In this document: piece by piece, positions 27,644-36,620 of the stretch | How the letters are laid out: every line of letters begins with the position of its first letter | How positions within the stretch are numbered: the first letter of the stretch is position 1 | Assembly (NCBI GenBank): GCA_947505405.1 | Contig: CANNHR010000004.1 | Coordinates: 1 to 45,709, forward strand | Direction: 5' to 3' | DNA: 45,709 nucleotides | Source of the DNA: Rickettsiales bacterium | GTDB taxonomy: Bacteria > Pseudomonadota > Alphaproteobacteria > Rickettsiales > Rickettsiaceae | Program-made: the position numbers and the translations under genes | The notes under the pieces: model-generated | Told to the model about the DNA's origin: nothing | Databases searched by the model: none | Seen by the model: only the letters and a program-made list of their open reading frames with translations

Positions 27644-28420
27644 ATGAATCGAAAAATCTTATTTTTTAAAATAATGATTATTCTGCTTGTTGGTTTGGGC
27701 GGGCTATTCTTTTATTTTAAAATACAAAACTCACGAGAAATTGTAACTCTGTCGCCTGATGAAGGTGAAATTAAGAAAAAACCTGATGACCCAGGAGGGA
27801 TAATAATTCCTAATTCGGAGAGCTTAGTATACGAAAAACTTCAAAAATTCGTAGAAAAAAATAGAAAAATTAATATTTTACCTGAGCCGGAAGCTCCAAT
27901 TGACCTGGGTCGAAAGGTTGAAGATAGTCCAGTAATATATCTTGACTCAATAGATGAAATATTAGCGAATATTGAGTATTATGACGAAACAGAAGACAAT
28001 AATTTAGCTATAACGCAAGAGCTTGTTGTACCGAAAATCATTAAATCATCGGTGGTTGTAGACTCTGAAGAAGAAAAACAAAAAATAGATATCCCTGGAA
28101 CTGGATTAAATATAATAAAATCTTCAGATAATAGATTTAAAGTTACAGAAGTGAACATCGGTAGTGCTGAAGATGAGGGGTATAAAATACAGTTAACTAC
28201 GGCTTTTTCAGAAGGGGATGCAAAAAAGCTCTGGCAAGAAATAACTAAGCGTCATAGTAAAGTATTAAATGGCGCAAATCTTATCACAAAAAAAGTTGAC
28301 GGCAAGAATGAGCATATATTTTATCTGGTTATGGCTGGCACCTACCCTTCACTGAATCATGCTAAACTAGTATGTAAACGCCTCGCTTCACGCAGGCAAA
28401 ATTGTATAGTTACAAAATAA
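27644..28420 (+). CDS. SPOR-domain membrane protein
   Basis: This 258-residue bitopic protein has a short cytoplasmic start, one transmembrane helix (about residues 9-25), a long acidic and proline-containing periplasmic linker, and a C-terminal SPOR domain (about residues 180-258, from YKIQLTTAFSEGDAKKLWQE to ASRRQNCIV). SPOR domains bind glycan strands lacking stem peptides at the septum, so a role in cell division or wall handling is likely. A sigma-54-type promoter for fliK lies just behind it, so it is probably not part of the flagellar unit. Confidence 0.8.
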   Translation: MNRKILFFKIMIILLVGLGGLFFYFKIQNSREIVTLSPDEGEIKKKPDDPGGIIIPNSESLVYEKLQKFVEKNRKINILPEPEAPIDLGRKVEDSPVIYLDSIDEILANIEYYDETEDNNLAITQELVVPKIIKSSVVVDSEEEKQKIDIPGTGLNIIKSSDNRFKVTEVNIGSAEDEGYKIQLTTAFSEGDAKKLWQEITKRHSKVLNGANLITKKVDGKNEHIFYLVMAGTYPSLNHAKLVCKRLASRRQNCIVTK

Positions 28421-28440
28421 AAATTATTTTTCATAGAATT

Positions 28441-28456
28441 TGGCACGTTTTATGCT
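28441..28456 (+). promoter_or_regulatory. sigma-54 (-24/-12) promoter of fliK-flgD
   Basis: TGGCACG (28441-28447), four bases, then ATGCT (28452-28456). The invariant GG and GC are exactly ten bases apart, as sigma-54 RNA polymerase requires. Only the first T of the -12 TTGCT box is changed. The start of transcription would be near 28467, about 30 bases before the fliK ATG. Confidence 0.75.
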
Positions 28457-28496
28457 CCTATAAGGGTGAATATGTAATGAATTCATAGGAAATATA

Positions 28497-30101
28497 ATGG
28501 CTACAGCTGTTTTTGAACAAATGACAATAAGTTCTGGTGAAACAGATAGAGGAAAAAAATCTTCTTTCTCTACAAAAAATCATGGTGCAGGTGAATTTGC
28601 TGATTTTATAAAAGATAAACCTAAACTAATTTATTCTACATCGACAAGAACTGATCATACTCAGAAGACTAGCAAGAATTCACAAGATAAGCAAAAACTG
28701 TCCGAGGATAGGGAGCCTAAAATAGTTGATCAGAAGAAAAGGAGTGAAAAAGAGAGTGATATAGATCTGGAAGCCATGAATCTAGTGGCTCCTATAAATC
28801 AAATGGATCCAATTGATGTAGTTCCTTTAAGCGCAGAAAATGGCGAGTTCATTGTATCTGTAGAAGGTGATAAAAACATATTTGGGCAAGTGTTTGTTGT
28901 TCCTGTGATAAATAATGTCACAAAATCAACGGTGACTGCAAAACCTGAATTAGTTGTATCAGAACTCTCAACAGAAACTAATATTAGAATTATAGATATT
29001 TCTGCAGATAGTAGCGATAACAATAAAGAGAATATAGCTGTTAATACAAACGATAAGATTGTAGCTGTTTTCTCAAATCAAAATAGCTTAGTTGGTTCGG
29101 AATTGTCTGACCAAGAACAGTCTATAATTCACAATATGAAATCATTTAAATTACTTGGAGAGTTTAGTAATGATTTCGATAAGTCGAATAAAAATCTTAA
29201 TACGGCACAAGAAGCAACGTCAAATCAGGTTGCATCAAATGAAAGAGTGGTTGCTCAAAATCTAGGAGTATTGTTAAAATCTGCTGTCGTTGAAAACGCT
29301 CAGTCACTTCAGGCTTCAGCGAGGATTATAAAAGAAGATATTTCAAAGCTGATCACTATAAGTTCGAATTTGCTTTTGGCTGATGAAACTAAACAGGGCC
29401 AATCAGTTCTTGCTAAAATGAACAGAGACTCAGAGTCTAAAATTAGTTCGGTAGCACAAGCTGAACCAGAAATCAAAGAGAATTTTACTGGTTTAGAACA
29501 AGACTTGAGAGAGTCTAGCTCAAAAAAACATAGCATGCTTGAGTCTTTTGGTGGTATGTTAGAAGCTAATGGGGAAGATTTATTCCAAGTTTCTTTTAGA
29601 GAAAATACCCTAAATTTGGGACCAAAAAATGAGGCGCCAAAGCCAGATATGCAAGTATCTTTAGCTGTGAGGGAAGTTCTAAACGTTTCAAATAATGTAG
29701 GAAAAAAGGAAATAACAATTAATTTATTTCCCGAAGCCCTTGGATCTGTTAAAGTTGAGATACTTTCAGTGCTTGGCGAGAATGGTGTAAGAAAAATTGA
29801 AAGCATCAAAATCATAGCTGAGAAAAGAGAGACTTTAGAAATTCTAGAGAAATCGAGAATTGATCTAGAAAAAAATCTAAAAGAAGTAACAAATACAAAA
29901 GAAGAAACTTCACTTCAGTTTGAAATGAACCATCAAGGCAAAGGATCATCCGGAGCGTATTTTGATTCTCAGCAAGAGAGAGATAACTGGATGAATAATT
30001 TTGCTCCGTTAGTGGCAAAAGAAGAACTGACAAATGATTCTATGGAAGGCAGTCAAAGCTTAGGTTACATAACAGAAGATAGCATAAATATAAAGGTTTG
30101 A
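28497..30101 (+). CDS. fliK: flagellar hook-length control protein FliK
   Basis: The 534-residue protein has the FliK plan: a long, low-complexity polar N-terminal region (Lys/Ser/Glu/Asp-rich) that would serve as the secreted ruler, and a C-terminal Flg_hook domain at about residues 385-480 (KKEITINLFPEALGSVKVEIL, then IKIIAEKRETLEILEKS). L-x-P-E-x-L-G-x-V-x-V is the family signature and is thought to switch export specificity at FlhB. The gene lies four bases ahead of flgD, as in many flagellar operons. Primary sequence outside the C-terminal domain is not conserved in this family, so naming rests on domain plus position. Confidence 0.82.
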   Translation: MATAVFEQMTISSGETDRGKKSSFSTKNHGAGEFADFIKDKPKLIYSTSTRTDHTQKTSKNSQDKQKLSEDREPKIVDQKKRSEKESDIDLEAMNLVAPINQMDPIDVVPLSAENGEFIVSVEGDKNIFGQVFVVPVINNVTKSTVTAKPELVVSELSTETNIRIIDISADSSDNNKENIAVNTNDKIVAVFSNQNSLVGSELSDQEQSIIHNMKSFKLLGEFSNDFDKSNKNLNTAQEATSNQVASNERVVAQNLGVLLKSAVVENAQSLQASARIIKEDISKLITISSNLLLADETKQGQSVLAKMNRDSESKISSVAQAEPEIKENFTGLEQDLRESSSKKHSMLESFGGMLEANGEDLFQVSFRENTLNLGPKNEAPKPDMQVSLAVREVLNVSNNVGKKEITINLFPEALGSVKVEILSVLGENGVRKIESIKIIAEKRETLEILEKSRIDLEKNLKEVTNTKEETSLQFEMNHQGKGSSGAYFDSQQERDNWMNNFAPLVAKEELTNDSMEGSQSLGYITEDSINIKV

Positions 30102-30105
30102 AACA

Positions 30106-31983
30106 ATGAAAAGCGTAAATAACACACCTACAAGCCCATTAGATAAATCTCCGATCAAATCTGAAGGGTTTTCTAGGTTTCATAACGCAATGCAAGCTGA
30201 TCGTAAGACCAGAAGTCAGATAGAAGGAAGTGATATTTTAAAGGTTCAAGAGAATATAGAGAAGGCCATAGATTTTTCGACGCAGCTAATGCTCGCTGCA
30301 GCAAAAAATATGGGGTTTCCTGATAATGATGGTAGCAATAATAAGTCCAAAGAGATGGCAGATGCAGCAAATTCCATTGCTCAAATGATGGCAACAAAAG
30401 CTTCTATTGGTGCCCAAATGGCAGCTATTGAAGCTCAGAAAAATCCAGCCATAGACCTAATGTCGCTTAAAGATAAAGTCGTTGATTATAGGGATGATAC
30501 AAAAGCCTTCTTTGGTGAGCCTATAACATATAATTATAAAGTTTCGCATGAGGAATCGTCGCCTTCTGCGGTTGTGAATCTTACATTTACGGTTCGTGAT
30601 AAGAATGGCATTGCTGTTAAAACAGTAAGGCAAACTGGCAAAGTGGGCGAACATCAGTTTATATGGGACGGCAAGAATGATAAAGGGCAAATGATGCTTC
30701 CTGGTCAGTATACTCTCGATTTAAAGGCCGATGGAAGAAAAAATGTAAATGGAACTCAAGTTACATTCCCAGTCAAGGCGGGAGCTGTTCTGTCTGGTGT
30801 TGTAGAGTCTATTAAGCTTGAAAAAGGAGTTGCTGTTGGTGTTATGATCGACGGTAAATTAATCAGAAGAGATCAGATTACTGACGTAAAAGACTTTGTC
30901 AAACCTAAAGAAGATAATCAGCTGACACCTGATTTGATAGGTAAGCGTGTTGAAATGAATTTCTCTCGCGCAGAAGTTAAAAATGGTTCTTTAGAAGTCT
31001 ATTTTAAGAATCATGTTGAAAATCCAGGCAAAATAACTGTTAAAATTTACGATGAGAGCAATAAATACATAAAAACGCTAGAGAATTCGGATAAAATTGC
31101 TGTAGGTGTAGGTAAATTTACGCTACCAAACCATGGGCTTGAAGATGGACACTATAACGTCAAAGTCTATGTTGAAGATATTAGTGATGAAGCAAATCCA
31201 GTTGATGTTGAATTGGAATACAAAACAAAACTATTAGTTGCCGGGGTTAACAGCCGCGCTGGTACATTTATGTCGATTGAAGAGGATATATACAATCCAC
31301 ATAACATCGACTCAATAGTGGGGAATTATATAACTCCGCTTAATCAGAAGAGGCAAGATTATCTTGGAGCTAGAGTTACTTACAGAGATGATTTCTTCAA
31401 ATATGCGCCGGGAAGCGATCCAGCAACATTTAAAATGATGAAGCCAGAAGAAGACGGAGTCATTTCTTATGGTCAAATGGCGATTTATGATCCTGCGACG
31501 CAAGAGCTTGTTGCAACGATAAAGGGAGAGTATAGAGTGTTTGATCTTTTGAGTGATCCAAGCAAACTATTAGTAAGGCAGTATTTGCAACCGAACTACA
31601 ATACTGGAGATTATAATGCTCTAAGTGTACAGGAACGAGTTGAAGTAAATCGCCACATTGAAGCTGAATTACTTACCGGTAACTTAGTTTTGCAAGAGCA
31701 GTATCAAGAAGACTATGACAATGGCAAAGTTCCAATCACTTTCCCTGTGTGGGACGGTAGATTGAGTGATGGTACAAGGGCTATCGAGGGCAAAGAGTAT
31801 AGACGTGAATTTACACCAATATATTCGAGACCAGATAATTCAATTTTTTCTGGACAAACGGATCGTGAGTTAATGATAGCTACGGTTGAAACTGTCGATG
31901 AAGAAGGCGGAAAATTGTCATTGAACTTAGTTGGTGGAAAAGTCATTCCTGAAGAGTTAGTACTGCGTTCTGAAGGGAAATAA
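30106..31983 (+). CDS. flgD: flagellar hook cap protein FlgD, expanded to three modules
   Basis: FlgD caps the growing hook and is needed for FlgE assembly. The N-terminal 110 residues are a divergent hook-cap segment rich in Ala, Met and Gln. Residues 134-266 are a typical FlgD Ig/Tudor unit with FIWDGKNDKGQMMLPGQYTL near 185-204 and a Tudor strand pair beginning LSGVVESIKLEKG. Two further units seem to follow: 277-410, opening LIGKRVEMNF, and 419-622, opening YLGARVTYRDDF with FPVWDGRLSDGT near 547-557. At 625 residues it is more than twice the usual FlgD length. There is no frameshift. It is translated with fliK. Confidence 0.85.
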   Translation: MKSVNNTPTSPLDKSPIKSEGFSRFHNAMQADRKTRSQIEGSDILKVQENIEKAIDFSTQLMLAAAKNMGFPDNDGSNNKSKEMADAANSIAQMMATKASIGAQMAAIEAQKNPAIDLMSLKDKVVDYRDDTKAFFGEPITYNYKVSHEESSPSAVVNLTFTVRDKNGIAVKTVRQTGKVGEHQFIWDGKNDKGQMMLPGQYTLDLKADGRKNVNGTQVTFPVKAGAVLSGVVESIKLEKGVAVGVMIDGKLIRRDQITDVKDFVKPKEDNQLTPDLIGKRVEMNFSRAEVKNGSLEVYFKNHVENPGKITVKIYDESNKYIKTLENSDKIAVGVGKFTLPNHGLEDGHYNVKVYVEDISDEANPVDVELEYKTKLLVAGVNSRAGTFMSIEEDIYNPHNIDSIVGNYITPLNQKRQDYLGARVTYRDDFFKYAPGSDPATFKMMKPEEDGVISYGQMAIYDPATQELVATIKGEYRVFDLLSDPSKLLVRQYLQPNYNTGDYNALSVQERVEVNRHIEAELLTGNLVLQEQYQEDYDNGKVPITFPVWDGRLSDGTRAIEGKEYRREFTPIYSRPDNSIFSGQTDRELMIATVETVDEEGGKLSLNLVGGKVIPEELVLRSEGK

Positions 31984-31998
31984 ATTATACAAATAGTT

Positions 31999-32014
31999 TG
32001 GCACTGTTTTTGCT
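31999..32014 (+). promoter_or_regulatory. sigma-54 (-24/-12) promoter of fliD-fliS
   Basis: TGGCACT (31999-32005), four bases, then a perfect TTGCT (32010-32014), with exactly ten bases between GG and GC. Transcription would start near 32025, leaving a leader of about 70 bases before fliD. Confidence 0.8.
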
Positions 32015-32096
32015 TAACTAGAATTAATATATTTGATTTGTGCACTAGAAAGACATAGAGTACACTGAAATTAATCACTAATTTGACGAGATTTTT

Positions 32097-33941
32097 ATGA
32101 GTATAACAGACGCTATTGGTAAAGGTATAGGACTATCAAGTATGCTTGGTCCTCAGGATCAGTTTATAAAAAAAGCAACTGAACAGCTAGAATTATCAAA
32201 GGTTGAGACACAAGATAAAACCGAAATCAAAGAAACAAAGCTCGGAGAAATTTCTCAACTTCAGAAAGTATTAAGTGAAATAAAAGCAAAAGCTTCTTTG
32301 CTTACTAATCCGCTTCAGGCTGGCTTTGATAGAAAAACATCGAGCACAAGCACGCAAGATCTTGGCGGTGCAGATGACTATATATCAAACATTCGTGTTG
32401 ATGACAAAGCTCATGTGGGCGATACGAAAATAGCCGTACAGCAAGTGGCAACAGCTTCAGAGCTTGTACTTGCTTCGGCGCCAGGTGTAGGCTTTGCGAA
32501 AGGCGTTGCACTAAATAAAACTGGTAATATAACATTAACTGTCAATGGCACAGCGCGAGTTGTAAATATTATTGCTGGAGATACAGTTGAGCAAATTACT
32601 GGAAAAATTAATCACGTATTTTCTGCAGCTGGAGATGAATTCGAGGCTTTTCTTGTAGAAGGAGATAATAATACTGCCTTTATTGAAGTTAGAGCAAAAG
32701 ACACTGGAGCTGGAGCTATAGCAGTTACTTATGACGATGGGGTGGGCGGTTTTGTCCTTGGCGGAGGTGATCTACATTCGCAAAGTAACGTGGTTGGTGT
32801 TAATGCAATAATACATATAAATGGTATTCAAAGAACGCAGGCTTCTAATAAGTTTATAAACGTTGTCGAAGGCTTGTCATTTGAACTATCTGGTAGAGTC
32901 AATGCAGCTAACGGGGCTCCTGCGAATCTTGTTTACGGTGGCTTGAACTACAGTACGGTAAAAGTCAAAGAAGATCATGCTAACGTGAAAAAGATGATTG
33001 TTGATTTTGGTAACTCTTTAAATGAATTATCATATATCATTGCTAAAAACCAACAAGCTACGCGCTCAGTTACTCATGACCAATTTGCTGATCCTACTGA
33101 GCCTATGAGTTCATATGATAGCTCAGATTCGCCTCTTCGTGGGTCTTCATTAATGACCGAGGCAATGGAAATTTGGGAAAGATTTACAACTACAAAAGCT
33201 GGTGGAGTTGGTGACATCACATCTATTTACGAACTTGGAATGGGCTTACAAAAGTCTACTAAAGATGGTGTGGGGTACGAGGTGCTTTACTTTGAAGACG
33301 AAAGCGTCTTCACCAAAAAATTTGAAGATGATTTTACAGCGGTTCGCAGGTTCTTTATTACTGATACTAAAATAACTCCGACTGTTGGTAACTTAGCAAG
33401 TCTACAGTATTTGCCTGGTGAATTCGATAGACAAATAATAGATTCATCAGTTGTTGGTACAGATATTGTGACATCCACAACTTTCGTGGCTGGAGCTGTA
33501 ACAGTTTTTACAGCCACAGTGAATGGAATAATTCTAAATGCTAATATTGTTCATAATCCAGGAACAGGTCGGTACAATGTTTCTTTTGATGAAGACTCAG
33601 TTTTATACGGGATAGAATTTTCAATTGATCCTAAAACAGCAGTGAATGCTGTTGAGCTTAACACGATAAATTATACACCAGGCCTTGCAAATCTTATCCA
33701 AGAAGATGCAAGAAGAATGATTAGTGACGATGGTATGAATGGTACGACTATAGGAGAGGCCAATTTAATTCAAGAAGAGATGAAGAAATTAAGCGATGCA
33801 TTTGCCAAAGTCGAAGAAGAGTTAAAGAAGCTCACTGCTAAATTAGAAAGCGAATATCATGCAATAGCTCAAATGGATATGATGAGTGCGATTCAAATGG
33901 CGATGATTGAAGCCGCTCTTTCAAGCTTAACTGAAGCTTAA
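32097..33941 (+). CDS. fliD: flagellar filament cap protein FliD (HAP2)
   Basis: The 614-residue filament cap protein has an N-terminal FliD_N region containing KIAVQQVATASELVLAS near residues 110-126. This is followed by NITLTVNGTARVVNIIAGDT with the paired alpha/beta unit found in flagellin-like caps, and INGIQRTQASNKFINVVEGLSFEL near residues 240-264. The C-terminal 80 residues form a long coiled coil (EEMKKLSDAFAKVEEELKKL) ending in the FliD-type E-x-x-x-A-x-M-D. It is followed by fliS, its usual neighbour. Length is above the 450-470 of many homologues but within the family range. Confidence 0.85.
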   Translation: MSITDAIGKGIGLSSMLGPQDQFIKKATEQLELSKVETQDKTEIKETKLGEISQLQKVLSEIKAKASLLTNPLQAGFDRKTSSTSTQDLGGADDYISNIRVDDKAHVGDTKIAVQQVATASELVLASAPGVGFAKGVALNKTGNITLTVNGTARVVNIIAGDTVEQITGKINHVFSAAGDEFEAFLVEGDNNTAFIEVRAKDTGAGAIAVTYDDGVGGFVLGGGDLHSQSNVVGVNAIIHINGIQRTQASNKFINVVEGLSFELSGRVNAANGAPANLVYGGLNYSTVKVKEDHANVKKMIVDFGNSLNELSYIIAKNQQATRSVTHDQFADPTEPMSSYDSSDSPLRGSSLMTEAMEIWERFTTTKAGGVGDITSIYELGMGLQKSTKDGVGYEVLYFEDESVFTKKFEDDFTAVRRFFITDTKITPTVGNLASLQYLPGEFDRQIIDSSVVGTDIVTSTTFVAGAVTVFTATVNGIILNANIVHNPGTGRYNVSFDEDSVLYGIEFSIDPKTAVNAVELNTINYTPGLANLIQEDARRMISDDGMNGTTIGEANLIQEEMKKLSDAFAKVEEELKKLTAKLESEYHAIAQMDMMSAIQMAMIEAALSSLTEA

Positions 33942-33976
33942 CGATGCTAATCCATAAAAATTTTGAGTAGTAATGT

Positions 33977-34333
33977 ATGAGTCCTTTAGAAAAATATAAA
34001 GCTACAGCTGCAGTAACTAGCAGTAGCAATAACCAGTTGATATTTATTTTTGACGAGGTTCTTAAGTTATTATTTTCTGCTCAAAAAGCTCTTGAAGAAA
34101 AAAAACATGAAATTAAGTTTAAAGCGCTTACCAGAGTTATAGAAGTGTTTTATATACTCAAAACAGGAATTGATCCAGAAGCGATGGACGAGAGAACTAA
34201 AGCAATTGATTCTTTTTACGGATCGACAATTCATCAACTTGAGAATATAAACATGAAAGGAGAAAATCCAGAAGAGCTCCAACCAATCATCGAAGCTATT
34301 TCAGAAATTCGTGCAGCATTAGTAAGTTCGTAA
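33977..34333 (+). CDS. fliS: flagellin export chaperone FliS
   Basis: This small all-helical chaperone binds the C-terminus of flagellin and keeps it unpolymerised before export. At 118 residues it matches the family. Visible features are the opening MSPLEKYKATAA, then NNQLIFIFDEVLKLLFSAQKALEEK, and the C-terminal helices around IDSFYGSTIHQLENINMKG. It is 35 bases behind fliD and probably cotranscribed from the sigma-54 promoter. It implies that flagellin is made somewhere in this genome. Confidence 0.85.
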   Translation: MSPLEKYKATAAVTSSSNNQLIFIFDEVLKLLFSAQKALEEKKHEIKFKALTRVIEVFYILKTGIDPEAMDERTKAIDSFYGSTIHQLENINMKGENPEELQPIIEAISEIRAALVSS

Positions 34334-34351
34334 TCCTAAGCTAGAATTTAA

Positions 34352-34568
34352 TGTGAGCGTTCACGGTTTTTGAAAATGCTGTAAGCCCTAATAGATACTG
34401 GGCTTCAAGCGTATTACTCAATATTTTGTTTTTTAAAAACTAACGGCAGGATGCGGGTTTCAAGGGGTATAAAAAGTTAAAAAAGGAAAAATTTTTAAAT
34501 CCTTAAATCTTTCTAGGCTTTTAAATATAAGGGATAGGCGCCCATTAAAAAAACCGTGAACGCTCACA
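34352..34568. mobile_element. 217-bp MITE with 20-bp terminal inverted repeats
   Basis: Bases 34352-34371 (TGTGAGCGTTCACGGTTTTT) and 34549-34568 are perfect inverted copies. The element is flanked on both sides by ATTTAA (34346-34351 and 34569-34574), a likely 6-bp target duplication. No transposase frame lies inside, but an inner hairpin AAGCCC/GGGCTT is present. This is the form of a non-autonomous transposon moved in trans. The parent family is not identified. Confidence 0.85.
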
Positions 34569-34654
34569 ATTTAATAATTCACCATTCAAACCTCCGCTAT
34601 CCTGGCTTGACTTGGCCCTGCCTCTTGGCCTAGGGACCCCAAGGCTGCAAGGTT

Positions 34655-34720
34655 GTCATCCTGAACTTGTTTCAGGATCCAATGAGATAGAAGAAGATCC
34701 CGGATCGAGTCCGGGATGAC
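34655..34720. repeat. palindromic repeat upstream of comF 3' end
   Basis: Two hairpins, GTCATCCTGAA-(CTTGT)-TTCAGGAT and GATCCCGGA-TCGAG-TCCGGGATGAC, joined by a 16-base linker. The ends GTCATC and GATGAC make the whole unit symmetrical. It belongs to the same broad family as 19904-19990 and 44568-44594. Confidence 0.75.
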
Positions 34721-34746
34721 TAGTATTCTGCTCCAATTTATAAGTT

Positions 34747-35457
34747 TTAAGTCATCCCAATTGTTACCAGTTTAACAGATGCCGCGCCTGCTCGCTTAAG
34801 CAGCTTTGCACAGCTAGTGCAGGTAGTTCCTGTCGTCCTTACATCATCAACTAAAAGCACTCTCATTCCTTTAACCATTCGCTTCATATTAAAAACAAGT
34901 GATCCTGATAGATTTTTTTCTCTCTCGTATTTAGTCAATGTAGTTTGAGGCCTGGTCCATTTGGTTTTGATAAGCATATCTGGAATCATAGGCACTTTGA
35001 GCAAATCAGATATATCCTTAGCTAAAATTTGAGCAGGATTATATTGCCGAAATATTCTTTTTATTCTGTGCATTGGCACTGGTACGACCAAATCTACTTC
35101 TTCTATTTCTTTTTTGTATCTTGCAACAAGCAATTTAGCAAACATTTTTGAATGCGCTGTTCGATCGTTATACTTAAAGGCATGAATTAGTTTTTTACTT
35201 TCAATGTCAAACTTGAACAAGCTACGAGCCAAATCATAATTTGGTCGCTGGGCTACGCAGCGCCCACATAAATTTTGCCCTTCTATTACGAACTCAAAAG
35301 GAAAGCCGCAACAGGAACAGTAAGGAGAAGTAACAAAATTTAATTTGGCAAAACAAGACACGCACATGCCTTGCTCTTTGTCGATTAGCTGAGAACATGA
35401 ACTACACCTGTATGGCAGAATATAGTTCACTAAGCTGGCTAGAAACCGCTTTATCAT
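34747..35457 (-). CDS. comF: ComF-family phosphoribosyltransferase-like protein
   Basis: The 236-residue protein has an N-terminal zinc finger-like part with four Cys pairs (CSSC, CVSC, CSCC, CGRC) and a C-terminal type I phosphoribosyltransferase fold with the PRPP loop VLLVDDVRTTGTT near residues 197-209. In transformable bacteria ComF assists DNA uptake; in other proteobacteria (GntX-type) the role is unclear. The start overlaps the ubiH stop by four bases, so it belongs to the leftward operon. Confidence 0.88.
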   Translation of the reverse strand: MIKRFLASLVNYILPYRCSSCSQLIDKEQGMCVSCFAKLNFVTSPYCSCCGFPFEFVIEGQNLCGRCVAQRPNYDLARSLFKFDIESKKLIHAFKYNDRTAHSKMFAKLLVARYKKEIEEVDLVVPVPMHRIKRIFRQYNPAQILAKDISDLLKVPMIPDMLIKTKWTRPQTTLTKYEREKNLSGSLVFNMKRMVKGMRVLLVDDVRTTGTTCTSCAKLLKRAGAASVKLVTIGMT

Positions 35458-36620
35458 TTTCTTCTGCCCATGGCATATTTAATAAGCAATTTTTTAAATG
35501 GCGGAATCTTCTCTATCGCTCTAAAACCCAACTGTCTTGCGGCATGAAATATTTTTGAATTATTAGAAAACAAGGAATTTAAAATATTCGTAATTTCAAG
35601 CATAGCATTATTATCGCTTTTACGTGTATTTTGGTATTTTTCAAGCGATTGGTTACTAACTCCAAATTCAAAAATAATGTTTACAAGGGATTGTATATCT
35701 TTTATTCCCTGGTTCAAGCCTTGTCCAGCAAGGGGATGAATGACATGAGCAGAGTCAGCAACTAGAACTATTCTCTTATTATAATATTTATTTGTAGCGT
35801 AAGCTTTCAAAGGGAACGAAGCTATTTCACTCTTTATACTGATATTTCCTAGAAACTGGCCAAAATTTTGCTGAACTATATATAAAAACTCATCATCTGG
35901 TAAATTTAGAATTGCATTGTTTATATCAGACTTTATAGTCCAAACTACTGAAGAGAAATTTTGATTTTTTAAAGGCAATATAGCAAACGGTCCTGTAGGG
36001 ATAAAATGCTCTACTGCCGTGCCATCATGAGGTTTTTCATGCTGCACTATGAAGGTTAGCGCATGCTGAGAGTATGGTTTGTACGTTTCGCTACTAAAAT
36101 ATTTTTGCCTTGTGGAAGAGTTACTTCCATCGCACACAACAAGAAGATCGCACTCCTGATCCAAAGTGCCATTTATGGTTAAAATACACTTATGATCGTT
36201 ATTTTCTTTAACTTCATAAGAACTATTATCGATAATAGTTATGTGCCTGTTAGCCAAAACTTGAGCAAGCAGGGATTTTTTAAAATCTTTATTTTCAACT
36301 AAGTAGCCCATTACTTGCTCATCTTTCAATTCATGAGACGCAAAATGTACCATCTCGGAAGCTTTATTATCTGCTACATAGATATCATTTATAGGGCCAG
36401 AAATTTCTGCAATATTATCCCAAATTCCTATGGTTTCAAAAAATTTCTTCGATGAGTCAGTAAGCGCCGTAGTTCTTATATCATTAAAAAACGATTGGTC
36501 ATAAAGAAGTCTAATATTTTGACGCTCAATTATGGTTGAGTTTATACCGCGCGCTGCAAATGAGAGCGCTGTAATCATGCCGCTGAGGCCACAACCAATG
36601 ATGGTAATACCAAATCCCAT
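35454..36620 (-). CDS. ubiH: UbiH/COQ6-family FAD-dependent monooxygenase
   Basis: This flavin monooxygenase probably hydroxylates the ubiquinone ring. GFGITIIGCGLSGM at the N-terminus is the FAD Rossmann turn, LLVVCDGSNSSTR is the DG motif, and VLVADSAHVIHPLAGQGLNQG is the second FAD site found in this family. The start at 36620 gives 388 residues, the family norm. An in-frame ATG at 36773 would add 51 residues (starting MHLRIVPNLR) and overlaps mnhF by eleven bases, which would favour coupling; that extension contains small palindromes and may be a repeat inserted in frame. Confidence 0.85.
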   Translation of the reverse strand: MGFGITIIGCGLSGMITALSFAARGINSTIIERQNIRLLYDQSFFNDIRTTALTDSSKKFFETIGIWDNIAEISGPINDIYVADNKASEMVHFASHELKDEQVMGYLVENKDFKKSLLAQVLANRHITIIDNSSYEVKENNDHKCILTINGTLDQECDLLVVCDGSNSSTRQKYFSSETYKPYSQHALTFIVQHEKPHDGTAVEHFIPTGPFAILPLKNQNFSSVVWTIKSDINNAILNLPDDEFLYIVQQNFGQFLGNISIKSEIASFPLKAYATNKYYNKRIVLVADSAHVIHPLAGQGLNQGIKDIQSLVNIIFEFGVSNQSLEKYQNTRKSDNNAMLEITNILNSLFSNNSKIFHAARQLGFRAIEKIPPFKKLLIKYAMGRRK

